DNA of 64,000 bases from Eopsaltria australis (lineage: Eukaryota > Chordata > Aves > Passeriformes > Petroicidae). Position 1 is the first letter of the stretch, and each line of letters begins with the position of its first letter. Below the pieces are notes generated by a model, which was not told the origin of the DNA, did not search any database, and saw only the letters and a list, made by a program, of their open reading frames with translations. Positions 44,501 through 58,475 of the stretch are shown here, in pieces. Where the stretch lies: the NCBI GenBank assembly GCA_034509425.1, contig JAVTVJ010000663.1, positions 496,001 to 560,000 on the forward strand. Direction: 5' to 3'. The translations under genes were made by a program, and so were the position numbers.

Positions 44501-47500
44501 AAAAGCTTAAACTGTAAAAAAATAGCTTTGAAACAAAAAATATACTGAAGTTCAATGATTCTTGGCTTGCATAATCACTTCTAAATTGAAACAACATTAA
44601 AAAGTCAAAACAAAGCAAAGGAAACCTTGGACAAGTTAAGGCAAAGAAACCAAGAAACTGGGATGTGCTATGTGCTGCAGGAGTTGTGAGTTTCCACCAG
44701 TGCTAAAGGAGAGAAAAATTTTCACTTGCCATTGAAATGTTCTGATTGTAACTATCTGAAGGTAAATGTACTTCTGAAGGTAACTGTGTCCCATTGTACT
44801 GTTCCAGCATTCCCACTGCTTTGTCTCTTTTCTGTTAACAAAAAAATCTAAAGTAAAACATAAACAGATAAGACTGATTCTTCATGGAAACAAACCAGGT
44901 GAGAAAATGGTAACACCATTCAGGGAGGCAACTAAACAGGGAAGAACAGTCCACAGTCAAAAAAGTAAAGGGTAAAAAAATGAATAGAGAATATCTCATG
45001 TTGTGTTTGAGCACAGAAACCTCCCCTCTCCCAACAATCAAACAGCTATTTTTGTGATGAAATTCAGCTCTCCTTACTGGAATTGAAAACACAAAGGAGA
45101 GGGGAGTTTGTGCTTTAAATTAAAGCTTATTCCTCAGTGTGTAAAAGAGCCTGTCTAGTCTATTAAAGTAATTTAGAATAATTCTTTCTACTATGAAGTA
45201 AATCTGGACTGCCACTAGTAGTAAATGTCAGAGCTGCGTTTACTGTCCTTGTCAAGAAACAAACCACTGAGAGCTAAAGAGACATGCAGTAGTTATTTTT
45301 TTAAGAAGACAAAATTAGAGTCCTTTGTAAAGGTAATTCACAGTAACAAAAAATCAGTAATTCAAAGCCTGAAAACGCCTGATATAGCTCCAGATCCAGG
45401 TGGACACAGAGATACCAATGAATGTACAGATAATTAGACTAAAGATACAAAAAATATATGACTGAAGGTGTAAGTGGAAATAATTTATATTTCTTCTTTC
45501 ACAAAAATCCACATTGAAGTCAGTTATAATATGTAGTTTGGTGCTTGTGACACATCATTTATTTATAACTCAGGATTAAATGGTAAGGAAATCACAGGAA
45601 TTATCTCTTGTGATTCTCTCCAGCAGAGATTTTAAAGCTAGTCACAACAAAATAAAAGGGAACAGTCTAATTGAAGATTTAACATTATTAGATTTTAAGA
45701 TATATTATCCAAAATAAATGGGATATTTTTCCATGAGGGAAGAGCTGATCTAGATGGTGCAAAGATTCCTGCCTGCAGTATTTTTGCTTTTCCCAATATC
45801 AAATCTAATTTTTTATAGATTTATATTTCAGGCCCATCTGGCAAGACACAAGCATGGCAGAATCTGTAATCTAAGAATAATTTCCACTGAAATAGATGGA
45901 ACAGTTTGTTAACAATGTTAATCTGCTATCCTTGTTTAACTTCTCTTTGATGTTGAGACTTTACTGTGTATGTATAAAACCTAAGGAGCTTTTGGCTTCC
46001 ACATGACACTTGTCCAGAGTTCCATATCCGCAGTATAGTCTTTGGATACTGCCAGGGGGTGGTTCTTATTGTTTCTCTTCACCCTTCCATCTCCTTTTCC
46101 TAAGCCAGAATGGACTGGTTTACTGGGTTGAAAGGAAGATGAAGTATTTTACACTTTCTTCAGTGATTGTGAAAGACCCATAAGCTAGGGCTTCCATGAT
46201 TCCTCATAGAGACTCCAGGTTTAGCCCACAGCCTGGTAGCTACATCAGGACTCATAGAGCCAAGGATACCAACCACAGACTAGTGAAGGCACACTGCAAT
46301 TACTAAAGCAGTTTAATGTTGCCCTTCCCAGCATAAAATAGAAAATTCCTAAACATTTAAGAAAGGGTAAGAAAAAAAACCAACAGGGCAAAAAGCTGCC
46401 AATATCTCAAGTCTTTAACAGAATAATGTAATTTGCTACAGAAAGATGTAATTTGAAACAATCTACTTGGAAACTTTAAAAATATCTATAAAACATTCAT
46501 GTGGTAATACCAGTAATAGTATTTTTATTCACAAAATTATGGTTACACAGAAGCAGGTAGCAAACAGAATTTCTTCCCAATGAAAAGAAAAAATAAAAAC
46601 CAAAACCCAACTTTAATTCTTATTCCCTGTGTTTGTAGTTGATTTTCATCTTCATTTCTTCCTCACTCACTTTCTCTTTTAGAACAAAATAATAAGAGGA
46701 AATCTTACACTCATTTATATGTCCAAGTCAGGTGCTTTGACAGTGAATCTATATTAAAAGGTCATTTGTGTACCCTCATCTTTGAAATATAGACAATTGT
46801 TGATTGAAATACATAGAAATAGTTCTTTGTAAAACACCAGCTAATATTTCCCCCTGTGATTTCTGGATCACTCACTATTTCTCCTTTTTTATAAAAGCAG
46901 GAGCATAAAGACTAATGAGCCATTGATACTTGAATAATAGAGCCTGGTGGGACAGAATCAATGGTAGCTTAATCCTTATTGTTTCCTACTGCATTTGCTG
47001 CCTAAAGCAGCCTGAGACCAGCCTTGGAGCAGCTGCAGGGCTTATGTACTTTTGAACTGAGCAGAGTAACCTTCTTCATCTCAGTTGAGTATTTCAGACT
47101 TCAAATTTCCACTTAGTAGCCAGAATTGTTACTTTCCTTATACTTTAAAGTTGAAAAGAATAAAAAAATTAATTCAAGATTTGAATTAGTCCCCAACAAC
47201 TTGATTCAAAATAATGGATTGCAAGTCTGCGGATCTGTATTCAGAGTTTCAGAACACTTACATAGTACTGATGCTGTTTTGGTTTTTGCCTTTTTTTATT
47301 TTTCTGTATTTTAGTGTAAGGAAGAATCAGACGGTAAAAAGCTTTTGTAACTTGAAGGAAGAATTGAAGTTATCAAAATATGGTGAGAGTCAGATTTTTT
47401 GTTAATAGAAAGAAGTTTTTATGAAGAAAGTCAGCATAATTTTGTGAAGTGGCTTATTTATGGGGTTTTTTCTAAGCAGAAATAAAATTTTTTCATAAGT

Positions 47501-50500
47501 ATTCAAATTTTTAATGCATAATAAAATACTAAATAGCTTCATCATTTCAGATAATTAGTTAAATGTCTCCTTTTCTTTTTTTTTTTTTGTTTTTGTTTTT
47601 CTATCCTTTAATATTAGAAAATTTTAACCAGCTACACTTCAGCTTCACCTATTTAGTATAGGCCAAGGTAGCACAAGTATGTAAAAATCACAGCAAAATG
47701 ATGGGGAAATGCTTGGGGGATTTCAGGAATCGAATAAAGTCCTGAAATGATTTTACTTACAAGATTTTCAAAAATGTTCACAGATGGATAAGCTATTACC
47801 TTAAACTTATCTTGAAAGGAGAAACCAAATAGAAATCTCTACTTTTCTGTTTGTTTTAAATGCTGAATATGACATAAGGAGCTCAGGACTATGCTCTCTG
47901 TGATCAGTTCCAAGTCTTTCTTTGGGTGAATGCATGGAGTTTTTTTCAAGGAAACATTACTCAATAAATAATTTAATAAAATATTAAATAATTTTTAAAA
48001 TGTCATCTTTGGAATAATCTTAATTTTCATTCTATACTGCTTCTAAGTCTCTTGTCCTAGTTAGATTAACCCAGCTATTCACATAGTAAAGCCATCAGTT
48101 GTGCCATATGAAAGTACTTTGCAAACCTCCCCTAATTGCTTCTGTAAATGTCACACCTTTCTGCAACAGTATTTTTTTACCTAAAGCAAATATTTCATTT
48201 TGTTCAGTCACACTTTACTCACTGCAAACTTCAATGAACTGAAATTTGTGTGGACATAAATGTGAAAATACTTTTGTCCTGAGTTCTTGTCAAGTGTTCT
48301 TGAGAGATGTTGGAATATCCCTTTTGTTCATTAAACCAACTGGGAGGGTGGTGACTGCTTACAGAAGTATTTCGATATCATTATTGTGTTTTCAACCTCT
48401 GAAAGGTAACAAAGGCATTACAAAATACCAATTAAGTCATGCTAGCATCTGCAAAGTGCTCTCTCTTCCTTATCCCTGGCATTTCAGTTCAAGAAGGGCA
48501 CATCACCTGAAAAGTTATGTGAAGTGAAAAGTTTCTGTTCACATAGTAGCATCTGGAAGATATTTATCCATTTGGAGTGTTTGATATATAGAGAAGTCAT
48601 CCTTTTGCTCAACAAATCATAATTATTAATAAACCAAGATGATCTATCTGTGTCGCTTATGTTTAAGCTTTTGGCTGGTTCTTTGTTTACCTACTTCTTG
48701 ACTTACTAGCAGTAGCAGTGAATGAATTTCACACTGTCTAGTGTAATTTCATACTGGCTAGTGAAACAGCCAGGAGACTGTCACAATCAAACCGTTCAGG
48801 CTCAATTTGTGCAGCACCCACGGTAAAGCCCAGACAAGTTCACAGTTTCTGTCCTGGCCTGTGGCTGTAGGCAGCATCTACGGCAACCATCTGTTTCTCT
48901 CAGACACGGATGGAAGGGGCAAAGAAACAGACACAGGAAGAGGGTTTGGGATGACCCTTGGTGTGTTTTGATACTGAGACAGTGAGATGTGTCACTTCTC
49001 ATTGAAGTTTCACTGCTCACTTAGGTAATTTGTTTTTTTCTCCAATTTAATTGAAGCTCCATTTAAAGACAGAGTAGATCTTGAAATGGCCTCTTTTGAT
49101 TCATGAGAGATATATTTTCTTCTAAGTATCTATGAATTATCTTTTGCTACAGTCTGTGAGCAATATAAGACACACCATTTCAAAACAATAGGAATTTTTT
49201 GGTATTTCATCAGATACAACATTTTTAGTCTTTCCATTTCTATAGGAACATTATGTCAAAATCATACACTGCTATTTGAAATTCTTAATTACTAATCTGC
49301 TTGTGATGCTTTTCAGCATCAATGATATTATAGTTCAGCTACTGAGTTCACTTTCATAACAAAGATGACTGGTATTGTCAGAAATTCTCTTTGTTACCTA
49401 CAATTGCCACTTGAAAATATGATAGGAAATGGAATTCGGAGGATGAAAAAATAAATGCAATTCTAAATTTTCTGTGTGATTTTTGAAGACTGTTACAAAA
49501 TGGGATTTTTAATGTTTATTTTTTCCTATAATTTATCTGACATTTAAAAATGAAAAATCAGTCAATGTCCCGAAAATATTTAAGGGAGAAATTTCAAACA
49601 TTTCAAGATATTTTTGTAGGAACAATTTCAAAAGGTAACTTCACCAAACCCAGATCACATATTATATTTGTTCCAGTGAGCCTGAAGACTTTAATTGTTT
49701 GTTGTCCTTCACTTTTGCTATATCACGCTTTACTAAAAAATTATTTAAAGATGTTATCCATATTTTATTCTATATTAATACTCTGAAAAGTGAATGCTTA
49801 AACTTAATACATGATGTAAAATTGTGAAAATATATTGTAATATATTACTGTATGTCTTAGTACCAGTGGAAAAACAATTGACTACCATTGTCATACTAAA
49901 TATATATTTCACACAACACGTTTCTATTGTTTTCTCTACTGAATGATTCTGTGTGAAATGTATACCAATACTTGCCTGTCTACCAATATATATACACACA
50001 TATATTTATATTAAGTGTAATTTTACATGTCGTTATCATACTCTAACATTCTACCTATGTACAATGTGTTTTACTTTTGTATTTTTAGATAATTGTTATT
50101 AAGGCTTTTCTGAAGTAACTTGGGTTCCTTAACTCATCCATCTAATATTTTTACATGTTTCTTCCAGGAAGTTTGATGAGGCAACGTTTTTACCATTGTG
50201 AATGTTCCAGTTATAGAGTTTGTAAATATTCATACATATCTTGGCTTACATGCTTTTTAACAATAGTCCGAAATGCAAACATTCCATTCTATAGATATAT
50301 GAGTCATGTTTTTTGTCTGACCCGCACTATTTGCTGATTTTGATTTTTACTGCACTTTATGTTTCTGTTAAATTATTGGGTTTTTTCCTGACAGTTTCAT
50401 GGCTTATACAGGTATCACATTTTATTGGAGTGGCTTTCAGGTTATTGGTTTGAAAGACATATGGGATTTACTCATAAATGTCTGTCCTTTTTGAAGTCTC

Positions 50501-50570
50501 TCACACTTTCCTCTTTATTGCAATTCTGGCTGTGTCCCCAGACCATACGTTCTGAAACTCTTCTTCAAGT
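41568..50570. other. 9 kb of mostly AT-rich DNA, nothing firmly recognised
   Basis: Short A or T runs (42254-42268, 47578-47589). Slightly GC-richer islands without an identifiable family at 43660-43880, 46010-46280 and 48780-48965. No exon, RNA gene or transposon end was recognised. Frames up to about 100 codons (for example plus 44073-44378, plus 48246-48527) lack motifs. Confidence 0.5.
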
Positions 50571-50619
50571 TCTTTTTTTTTTTTCTTTTTCTCTTTCTTT
50601 CTTTTTCTTTCTTTCTTTC

Positions 50620-50684
<65 letters not shown>

Positions 50685-50703
50685 TTTTTTTTTTCTTTTT
50701 CTT
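50571..50703 (+). repeat. (TTTC)n tetranucleotide pyrimidine tract
   Basis: About 130 bp with one strand wholly pyrimidine. The core about 50602-50681 is nearly pure TTTC and is flanked by T-rich imperfect units. The Phe/Ser/Leu frame plus 50425-50733 is an artefact. Confidence 0.95.
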
Positions 50704-52431
50704 AAGGCAAATCTCATTACTTTTCTCTTTTGATTTATTCCTACTCTCTATTTTCTCTGGAAATTCACTTCACTGACAAATTGTCACAGACCTGAAAAGA
50801 AAACAAACTAGTACTTGTGCGATATTTTAAGAAGTTCTGCAGTGATATCCAGGGGAATACCAGCCCCCCACAGTGGTTTTACTCGTCTCCTTTAATAATT
50901 GGTTTCAGTTCAGGTGTAATTTTGATGTATCTTGAAGAACCTTTTAAAATCAATTACACAACTCTTGAACAGTTCCTTTTCTTCACCTTCGTATAAAATG
51001 CAGTGAAATGCTTGAGAACGCAGTTCAGTGTTAGCAATATTTTATAACAGTTTTATATCTCATGTTTGGATCTTCTATTTAAAGATAAGTGAAATCCCAG
51101 TAGCAAAAGATGATGAAAAGGATGATGAAATGGTAACTTTGTTCTCTGTAACAGCAATATTCTACCCATGGCACACATAGCTGAATTTATGGCACAAGGG
51201 CAGAAAGAGCTTGGGATCATAAATTATTTACTAGGGGCTTGTAGCACCTTTTCTACCATATGAGTCACTGGCTCAATGCAATCACCGGAAGTCAGTAAGT
51301 CTGGTTTTGTGAAATTATTTTTCTGAAAACACAATTAAGACCAGGATTCTCCAAATGTCAGAGGTGGAACAACTGAAAGCAATCTAGGTTCCTTGCATGA
51401 ATAGAATTTTGCAGATGATGATGATTTAAGTTATCAAAATGCAATTAATTCTTTGGACAGAAGCAAGAAAGAGAATGGACAAAGAGTACAGCTGTTGCAA
51501 CTGTCCTTCAGACCCTTATGTATCTAAAATTCTTCCAGGCATCTCCATCCTCTTATCAATTGGTCCCTGAAATGCAGGAGCAGAAAAAGAGACTTGCCAT
51601 GCAGAGTTTCTGTAAGTTATCTTTCTAGCAAACAGCAGAGTGAGAAAGAAAATGAAATTATGAAGTGATCACTCACACTGAGGTAAGGTACAAATGAGTA
51701 TGGCTTTTTGTACAATAACTTACATAAATGTAGTTAAATTCATATTCATATTGATTTTAATAGTGTTCTATATGAAACGGTCTACCACAAAAATAAAATT
51801 CCTAAAGAACTCAGATGCTAACAAATCAAGCATGAATTTAGCATTATGTAAGATGCATAGCTTATAGATTAAAAAATAGTGGATAAACTAAAAATGTATG
51901 CCGCTCTGACTGCTTTAATGTCTGAGAGTTTCAGCAATAGATAATGTGACATAAAGTCTCATGCCACTTATTTATATGGGTTTTATCAAAAGTTTTGCAT
52001 TATAGTATATAAGAGTAAATTTATTACTTTTATTTAGTCATAAAAACTGAGCACATACTTTGATATACTAGGGGAGCATGGTTTTGTTTTGCCTTTGTAA
52101 TTTATTTTTTCAAACTGACAGCAGGAGCAGAGAAGTTTGTTATTTATGTTTTGAAATCAATTCTTGAAACAAAAACTACTTAAATCTCAATTTTTTAGAA
52201 AAAATCCTGAAAATTTGGATTTTTCATTACAAAGGAAAATAATTTCAAGAACTGAAGCCAAAGGAGTTATGCATACTTTTATTTTATTGTAATTTTTTGC
52301 TTTTTGTTTTTTTGTTTGCTCATTTGTTTAATAACAGTTTCATAGTTCTACATTCAAGAAACCTAACAAACGCTTGGATAGATATGAAGAAATTTTATGA
52401 CAAAAAAATGGTAAGATTAGACACGAATAAT
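50704..52431. other. AT-rich DNA, nothing recognised
   Basis: No gene or repeat family recognised. Confidence 0.5.
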
Positions 52432-53158
52432 TGTGATGTCTAACTACTGTTTATTAGACTAAGAGCCAAAAAAAGAGTAAAAGTAAAGGACAGAGAGGGT
52501 GAACACCTACTACCAGAGGCTATAGATTGGGGTTTGAGCCAGATGATGGAGAAGGCCAATAAGAAGCAGGCCCTGGGGAGGTGAGATGGCCTTTTTTATA
52601 ATGACAATGTCCTCCCTTACACAAGGGCTCAGTTGTAAACTGCCCCTCCCTGGGGAAGGCCACATTCATAAGGGGACATTCACATTCATATGTAGGCCTG
52701 TGGGTATTCATCCCTTTGATGGAGTCTAACTGGCTCAGCTACACTGACATTAGTCTTAGAAGGTGTCAAAAACCATCAAAGACCCCCAAAGCACCCCCAG
52801 ACTCATTTCTGTGGCCTTCCACCAGAGGATTGTACATGCTCCACAGTGTCGCATCAGAGACTGCAAAATTCCCCCTCCCGGGGAGATGTCTGGGTGTCCC
52901 CACCTGAATCAGAACATAAATTAACCCACTGCACTTTGTGTTTCCTTGGCTTCCCTCACATCAGACAGATCAAGGATGCAGCCATCACTTTGGCCAACAG
53001 ACATCTAAATTAGAACAAGCAAGTCTTGTCACTAGATCCATGAGTGGTGAGCTCTCTATTCTTATCCTTTCTTTATTTTCCTTATATATTTTCTTAAGTG
53101 ATATTTTAATGCTTTTATATTGCTGTATTACTATAGATAATAGCCAAAAAAGGTACAT
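52432..53158 (-). mobile_element. Probable decayed LTR, minus orientation
   Basis: GC-richer (52500-52920) than the surroundings. On the minus strand TATAAAA (plus TTTTATA, near 52594) precedes AATAAA (plus TTTATT, near 52449) by about 145 bp, and the segment can start at TGTGATGTC (52432), as an LTR end would. No target duplication or right end could be fixed. Frames over it (minus 52520-52711, plus 52716-52907) are shadows. Confidence 0.35.
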
Positions 53159-53331
53159 ACCTGCATTCCATTGCAACCAAGTTGTTCTAAAATGAACCCT
53201 ACACACATATATCTACATATTTATAAACACTGATCATTCACTGTCGATTCCCTCTAATTCACCCCAAGGGATTTATTTACAGGAACCTGAATAACCCTTG
53301 TGTTCAGAGGTGGGTCGTAACACCTGCATTC
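53159..53331. repeat. 10-bp direct repeats (ACCTGCATTC) around a 153-bp segment
   Basis: ACCTGCATTC occurs at 53159-53168 and 53322-53331. The segment between ends in GGGTCGTAAC. On the minus strand from 53322 it reads TGTTACGACCCACCTCTGAA, which has the look of an LTR start. It may be a fragment of the LTR-like block on its left, or an insertion with a duplicated target. Confidence 0.4.
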
Positions 53332-56300
53332 ATCGTTCTGAGATTAAATTACAGTAAGGGAACTGAGCAGCACTGTTACAGTAATGTGAGTCTTGGGTTA
53401 CAGGCAGTCTAAAACAACAGCTACAAATATGAATTACTCCATTAATCTAAATGAGGTACTAATATCCAGAACGATTGATCCCTGAATAAATTGTAGCTAC
53501 CTTTGGATGATTTTCTCTATATAGGCAGTACAATAAAAAGCGCAAACCAACCAACCAACCAACCAATCAAGAAAACTTATTTTAGTTATGTATTTCTTCT
53601 AAAAATCCAAAAAGTTTGTATTGAAGATGTTTGTTAACAGTAGAATAGGAATTTTTGGCTGTTGCCCTGGAAGTTTGCACACATACAAATGATGTTTCCA
53701 CTACATAAATTATCAGCTGTTCCCTGACAGAACTGTTTTTCTTTCTACATATTTTCTGACAGTAAAAGTGATCTATACTGAATTAAGATAGTTTGGACTT
53801 AATTTGGATAAAACAAAATACTGAAGAGTGACATATGGAGGGGGACAACCACACACAAAAGCTGAGTTTCCAATTACACCTGTTAAAGACTGCTAAATTG
53901 TAGTTAGCCTAACTACTGAGATGTGCGATGCTAAGAAAAGAATCAGACTTATCTGCTCTGCATGCTGATTAATCTGTTAGCAATCTTAAACTATGTCTAC
54001 ATTAGCAAATAGCATGTATCAATAAATGTGTAGATCATCTGATGCAAAACACCTGATTCATGTGGAACTTCTTTTTCTTTGCTTTTTTTGAAGTGCTCTG
54101 GACTACTCCTAGTCTGGTCCCATGGATTAGATGCCCATTTGAGATGGGATTAGATTTGGAAGAGTCCTGAGGTTAATTTTCCAGCTTCGTTTCACTCTGA
54201 AGGTATCCTATTAATATACCTTAAGACTATGCCACTATGTCAACCATAGAAGAGTGAAAGAAAAAAAAAGGAACTAGAGCTCTCCCAAACCCATCTGAGA
54301 CACTAATACAAACAGATCCTGGGAGCCTAACAAGGCTTGGCAGAATTGCTCCACCCTTGTCTTGTGATTGCCAGTGGCAATCTTTGCCTAGACAAGATAT
54401 TGTCACTCTGTGCATGCTGGTGCCTCTCTCTCCAATCAGAATAATAGACTGTAGGGCCATAATTTGTGTGTGGTAAACTGAAAGTTCCAGGTCATTTTTT
54501 CTGCCAATAAATTTATTCAATATAGAAACATTCACACCACTTATTTCTGGATAGTATATTTCACATGGGGTTTAACTGTCTTTAGTGGAATGTCATATAC
54601 TTTATTCTTCTACAAATACTGAGGTCCTGTGTCAATCACATTTAATTCACAACTTTTGCCTACAGCTAGATTTTAGCCTGAAGCATTACTGTTTGGTTTG
54701 GCCCAGAGTATCGCGAGCTAACTGAGCAAAACTAAGGTAGTATTGCCAGGCTATTTCTAACTGCTTTCATTTAACCTTTCTTTCCTGGGGCTGAAATTAG
54801 AAATATATCTAAAAGAGAGGTCTATCCTTGATCATTCTTTCAAATTCTGCTATATAAATTATGCCTTGCTGTTAGAGTAGCTAGGTCACATTTCTCATAT
54901 CTGCTCAACCTCAATGAAGAAAAGTTAAATAATTCCAAAGGACAGGGCAAAAATACAAAGGCTTGTGAGACCTAAATTTGGTCCAAGAGGAACAAATACT
55001 TTATTTTCATAAGAAGATGAAGAGACATATCAGGAACACTCCCAGGCTGCAATGTTCCACTATGAAAGAAGAATCTAATTGGGATACTTTTTAAAAGAGA
55101 TGCTTGACATACCTAAATCACTGACTGAGACCATATATTACTTCCCCCAAGACTAACTTCACAACAAATATTCAGGAAATACATTTTTTTTAATCAGAAG
55201 TTAACCAAAAATAAATATGGCAAGTTAAAAGTTAGGATATGAAACACCCCTCTATACATGCATGTATTTGCACAAATTATCAACATATTTTATGCCAATA
55301 GTAAATGAACAAGTTCATTATGGAGGGAGCTCCTCATTAGAACTCTCACCTTTAAATCCAAATGAAGACCTTGTCTGATTGTACATGAGTTAGTGGATTG
55401 CAATTCTTCTCTTCCTAATTAAACTGATTTTCTAATTTCATTTGATATGCAAAGATTTGCATCATCCTCTGCAGTCCCCTGGTTTATTACTGATCTCCTA
55501 GCAAGGAAAAAGAGCCAATAGAAGAAATAAGGGGGCAAATGACTGCAAAACAGAATGAGAGTGCTGTCTTTTCAAGCAACTTTACTGCAATATTTATGTA
55601 AAGACAATCAGTCTCTGAATATCATAACTCCATAATGCAAAAATATTTTAGGCTTCTGTAAATATGAATTTAGTAAGACCAAGACTGATCTACCTTTATA
55701 GAATATTAAACCAACAACAACACTGGCCAACACTCACTTTTTCTGAAGGATTGTTTATGTTCCTTCTCAACAAAAATACAGAATAGTCCTTGTTCTTTAC
55801 CTGAAAGACACTGGGGACAATGTCTTATGTTTATAAGATGTCTTACTGAGCCTTGATTGTTATTTATTCCAACATTCCAATATCCTACTCACATACAAGT
55901 GTCTTATAAACTGTACCACTTGTATTAGTGTCCAGGAAACAATGTCTGCGAAGGAAGAGAATAGGAATAAAAAGATATTGCACCTGGAAAGTGACACTGC
56001 AACTGGAAAGCAATTCTGCAGGCTACGTAAGTTATCGTTATGTTTAACATGGTAATGAGAGAAGAAAGTTGAAACAAGGCAGTATTCAAAGTGGGCTTTT
56101 AGGAGGAAGCCTTTGATTCCTAGATGGGCTTCTGCCAGTTTTTGAGCTAACTAGTTTGGGCATGTCTCTGTATGATGTCATCCAAGGGGGCAGGAAAATA
56201 GATATGTCTCAAATGCATAAAGTCAGGAAATTATCATCTCATGCAGCCATTATTGAACATAAGTGTTTAAACAAAGATCAGTGAAACAACTACTCTTACA

Positions 56301-56918
56301 AAACACTTTTTGTGAGCTAGATGTGCCACAGTGTAATGCCTCAGGATCCCTCTGATGCAGAAAAGAATTTCTGCTTTCCAAATAAGTCACTGGAAGCCTC
56401 TGTAGAGTGGAATAAGGGCAGATTTGCAAAGTGCAACACCTGATGCTGAGGACCTGACCTCTACATTTTATGTGTTTTGCAGAGTTATAGTACCTATCCA
56501 GTAGTAAAGCTAATCTTATGGATTGAAGCCAATGAGCAGGTGTTAAGCATTAAGTGCACCTCACACCTTCTAGATTTTGTTTAACCTTGAAGCAAAAAAA
56601 AAATTACAAGCTCAAAGACTTCTTGGTGAAACTAACTGTAACAGCACGTAGGAGAGGAAAATTTGTTTCAGAAAATCAGTCCTGATGTGAAATAAAGTAC
56701 GCCAAGAATTCCTCTGAATTTCTGTTTACTGGAAAAAACAAATTACTTCCAAAGGAATAAAAAGGATACACGACGAGACAAATTCAATAATTCACATATA
56801 GGGATTGTGCCTTTTACAAAAAGCATTAGGAGGTGTGATCAATCAACAAAACTCTGCAATGGAAAATGGCTCAGATGAGATGGGCAAGATCAATGTGCTT
56901 GGAAGATAAGGGAAGAAT
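53332..56918. other. AT-rich DNA with an AACC microsatellite
   Basis: (AACC)n with about five units lies at 53543-53568. Nothing else recognised. Confidence 0.5.
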
Positions 56919-57540
56919 GTAGGGAATGACTGACTGTTGCAAAGAAAGCTGAACCTCAATACTACGGGGAACAGTGAGTGACCTTTGTTTTAGATAAACG
57001 GCAATATCAGAAGATCAACTGTTTTTATCAGCTGACTGTACCAACTGGTTGTGAGGGCAGCCTTCCTGAAGCTAACTAATAGAGATTATTGCCTTCTTGA
57101 GCTGGCAAGACCAGCCTACTGAAAGTGTAAACGTGGTTTAGCCCAACAAAGGATATAAAAACTGAAGAACCACTAACAGACTTTGAAGAGGCCGATAGAC
57201 TTAAGTTGGTTTCAGCCTATTGCTCCTTTCTAGTGACTGGGAATGCCCAGCATCAGGAATGATGAGCATGCAGGGAGACCAGCAATGGGAAGGACACTTG
57301 TGCTGTGATTCAACTGCGTGTTGCAACTGCCTGTAATGTGCTCTCAGTACACTGCTTGTGTGCCTTTCTTAATGCAAAATACCATGTAATGATGGCAAAT
57401 TTGGTGTTACAGGTTAAACCTTCTACGTGCAGAGGAGGAATTCTATGGAAGGAACTGGAGAGAGAGTACTGGACTCTGACAGGAGAACATAACCCTTACA
57501 AGATGTTTCTTTTATTCAGCTGAGTATGTTTGGATTCTAT
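56919..57540 (+). mobile_element. Possible decayed LTR, plus orientation
   Basis: The block begins with TGTAGGGAATGACTGACTG. It contains a clear TATA box in GGATATAAAAACTGAAGAAC (57150-57170). It continues with a segment rich in TG/CA pairs, where CpGs appear to have decayed (57180-57360, for example CAACTGCGTGTTGCAACTGC). No AATAAA or target duplication was found and the right end is approximate. The plus frame 57305-57523 lacks a recognised domain. Confidence 0.35.
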
Positions 57541-58444
57541 CAGGAAATCTTCAGTAAGCCTAAGGCAGAGATAGCCATTTCTATTCTGTTTTGAACCTGT
57601 TATGAATTTCTCTTTTAGCATTACCTTCAATTTGATCATTTGCATATCTAAAATAATTGCAGCTTGGATTTAAATTTAAAAGGTACTTTTAAAGAGGACA
57701 ATTATACACACATATTGCTACTGTACTATATTATCGTCATCAAAGAAAGAGTTCATTTACATCAACAGCGTGAAAGTCAAACAAGCAGTCAGAGGAACGG
57801 TATAATGAATAAAAAGAAAACCACTTCAGCTGCTAATAGGAATAAAGTTTTGTCACAAGAATAGCTTCACTAATTCCAATGATTTTATTCATCCAAATAT
57901 CAGCTGAATGAAAATTTTCAATAGTTACAGTGGGTAATACCTAAAATAATAGCATGTCGATTCTACCAACCTTTCTTTCCCCCGAATGCATTTGACTTTA
58001 AAGTGAAATCAAAGTAATAAGGTAATTAATTACATGATTCTGCTTCTGCTCTGGTTAATTGCATACACACATTGATTAAATCACTGTTGATGATTTTTTT
58101 GTTAAAAACTTTTCAAAATGGCTAGCAGCAAACTTACTGTGGAAATGTTCCTATCAGTTATTATTGGGCATTATACTCACATTCTAACATATTTATATAA
58201 GAGATCTTATAAATTATCACACTGTGCAGGACATTGGGTCATCTGTTCCATTTTTCATAGTTCAGGGAATGGCAAAAGGCAAGAACATGGGAACATGGCA
58301 AATGCAGAATTATCCTTACACTGATTTATTTTTCACAGCTACAAGCCACAAGGGATTTCAGAACTAGATACTGCATTTAGAATGCTGCATTTAACAGGCA
58401 CTGATAACTTGTCTTATCTATTTGGAAGTAATTTATACCTACAA
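57541..58444. other. AT-rich DNA, nothing recognised
   Basis: No gene or repeat family recognised. Confidence 0.5.
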
Positions 58445-58475
58445 TTTTCCACACAATTATAAGTTGTGTGGAAAA
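58445..58475. repeat. Short hairpin: 12-bp arms, 7-nt loop
   Basis: TTTTCCACACAA and TTGTGTGGAAAA around TTATAAG, with no mismatch. It is too short for a microRNA precursor. Confidence 0.85.

Noticed and set aside
50425..50733. Phe/Ser/Leu-rich frame of 102 codons
   Set aside because: Encoded by the (TTTC)n repeat.
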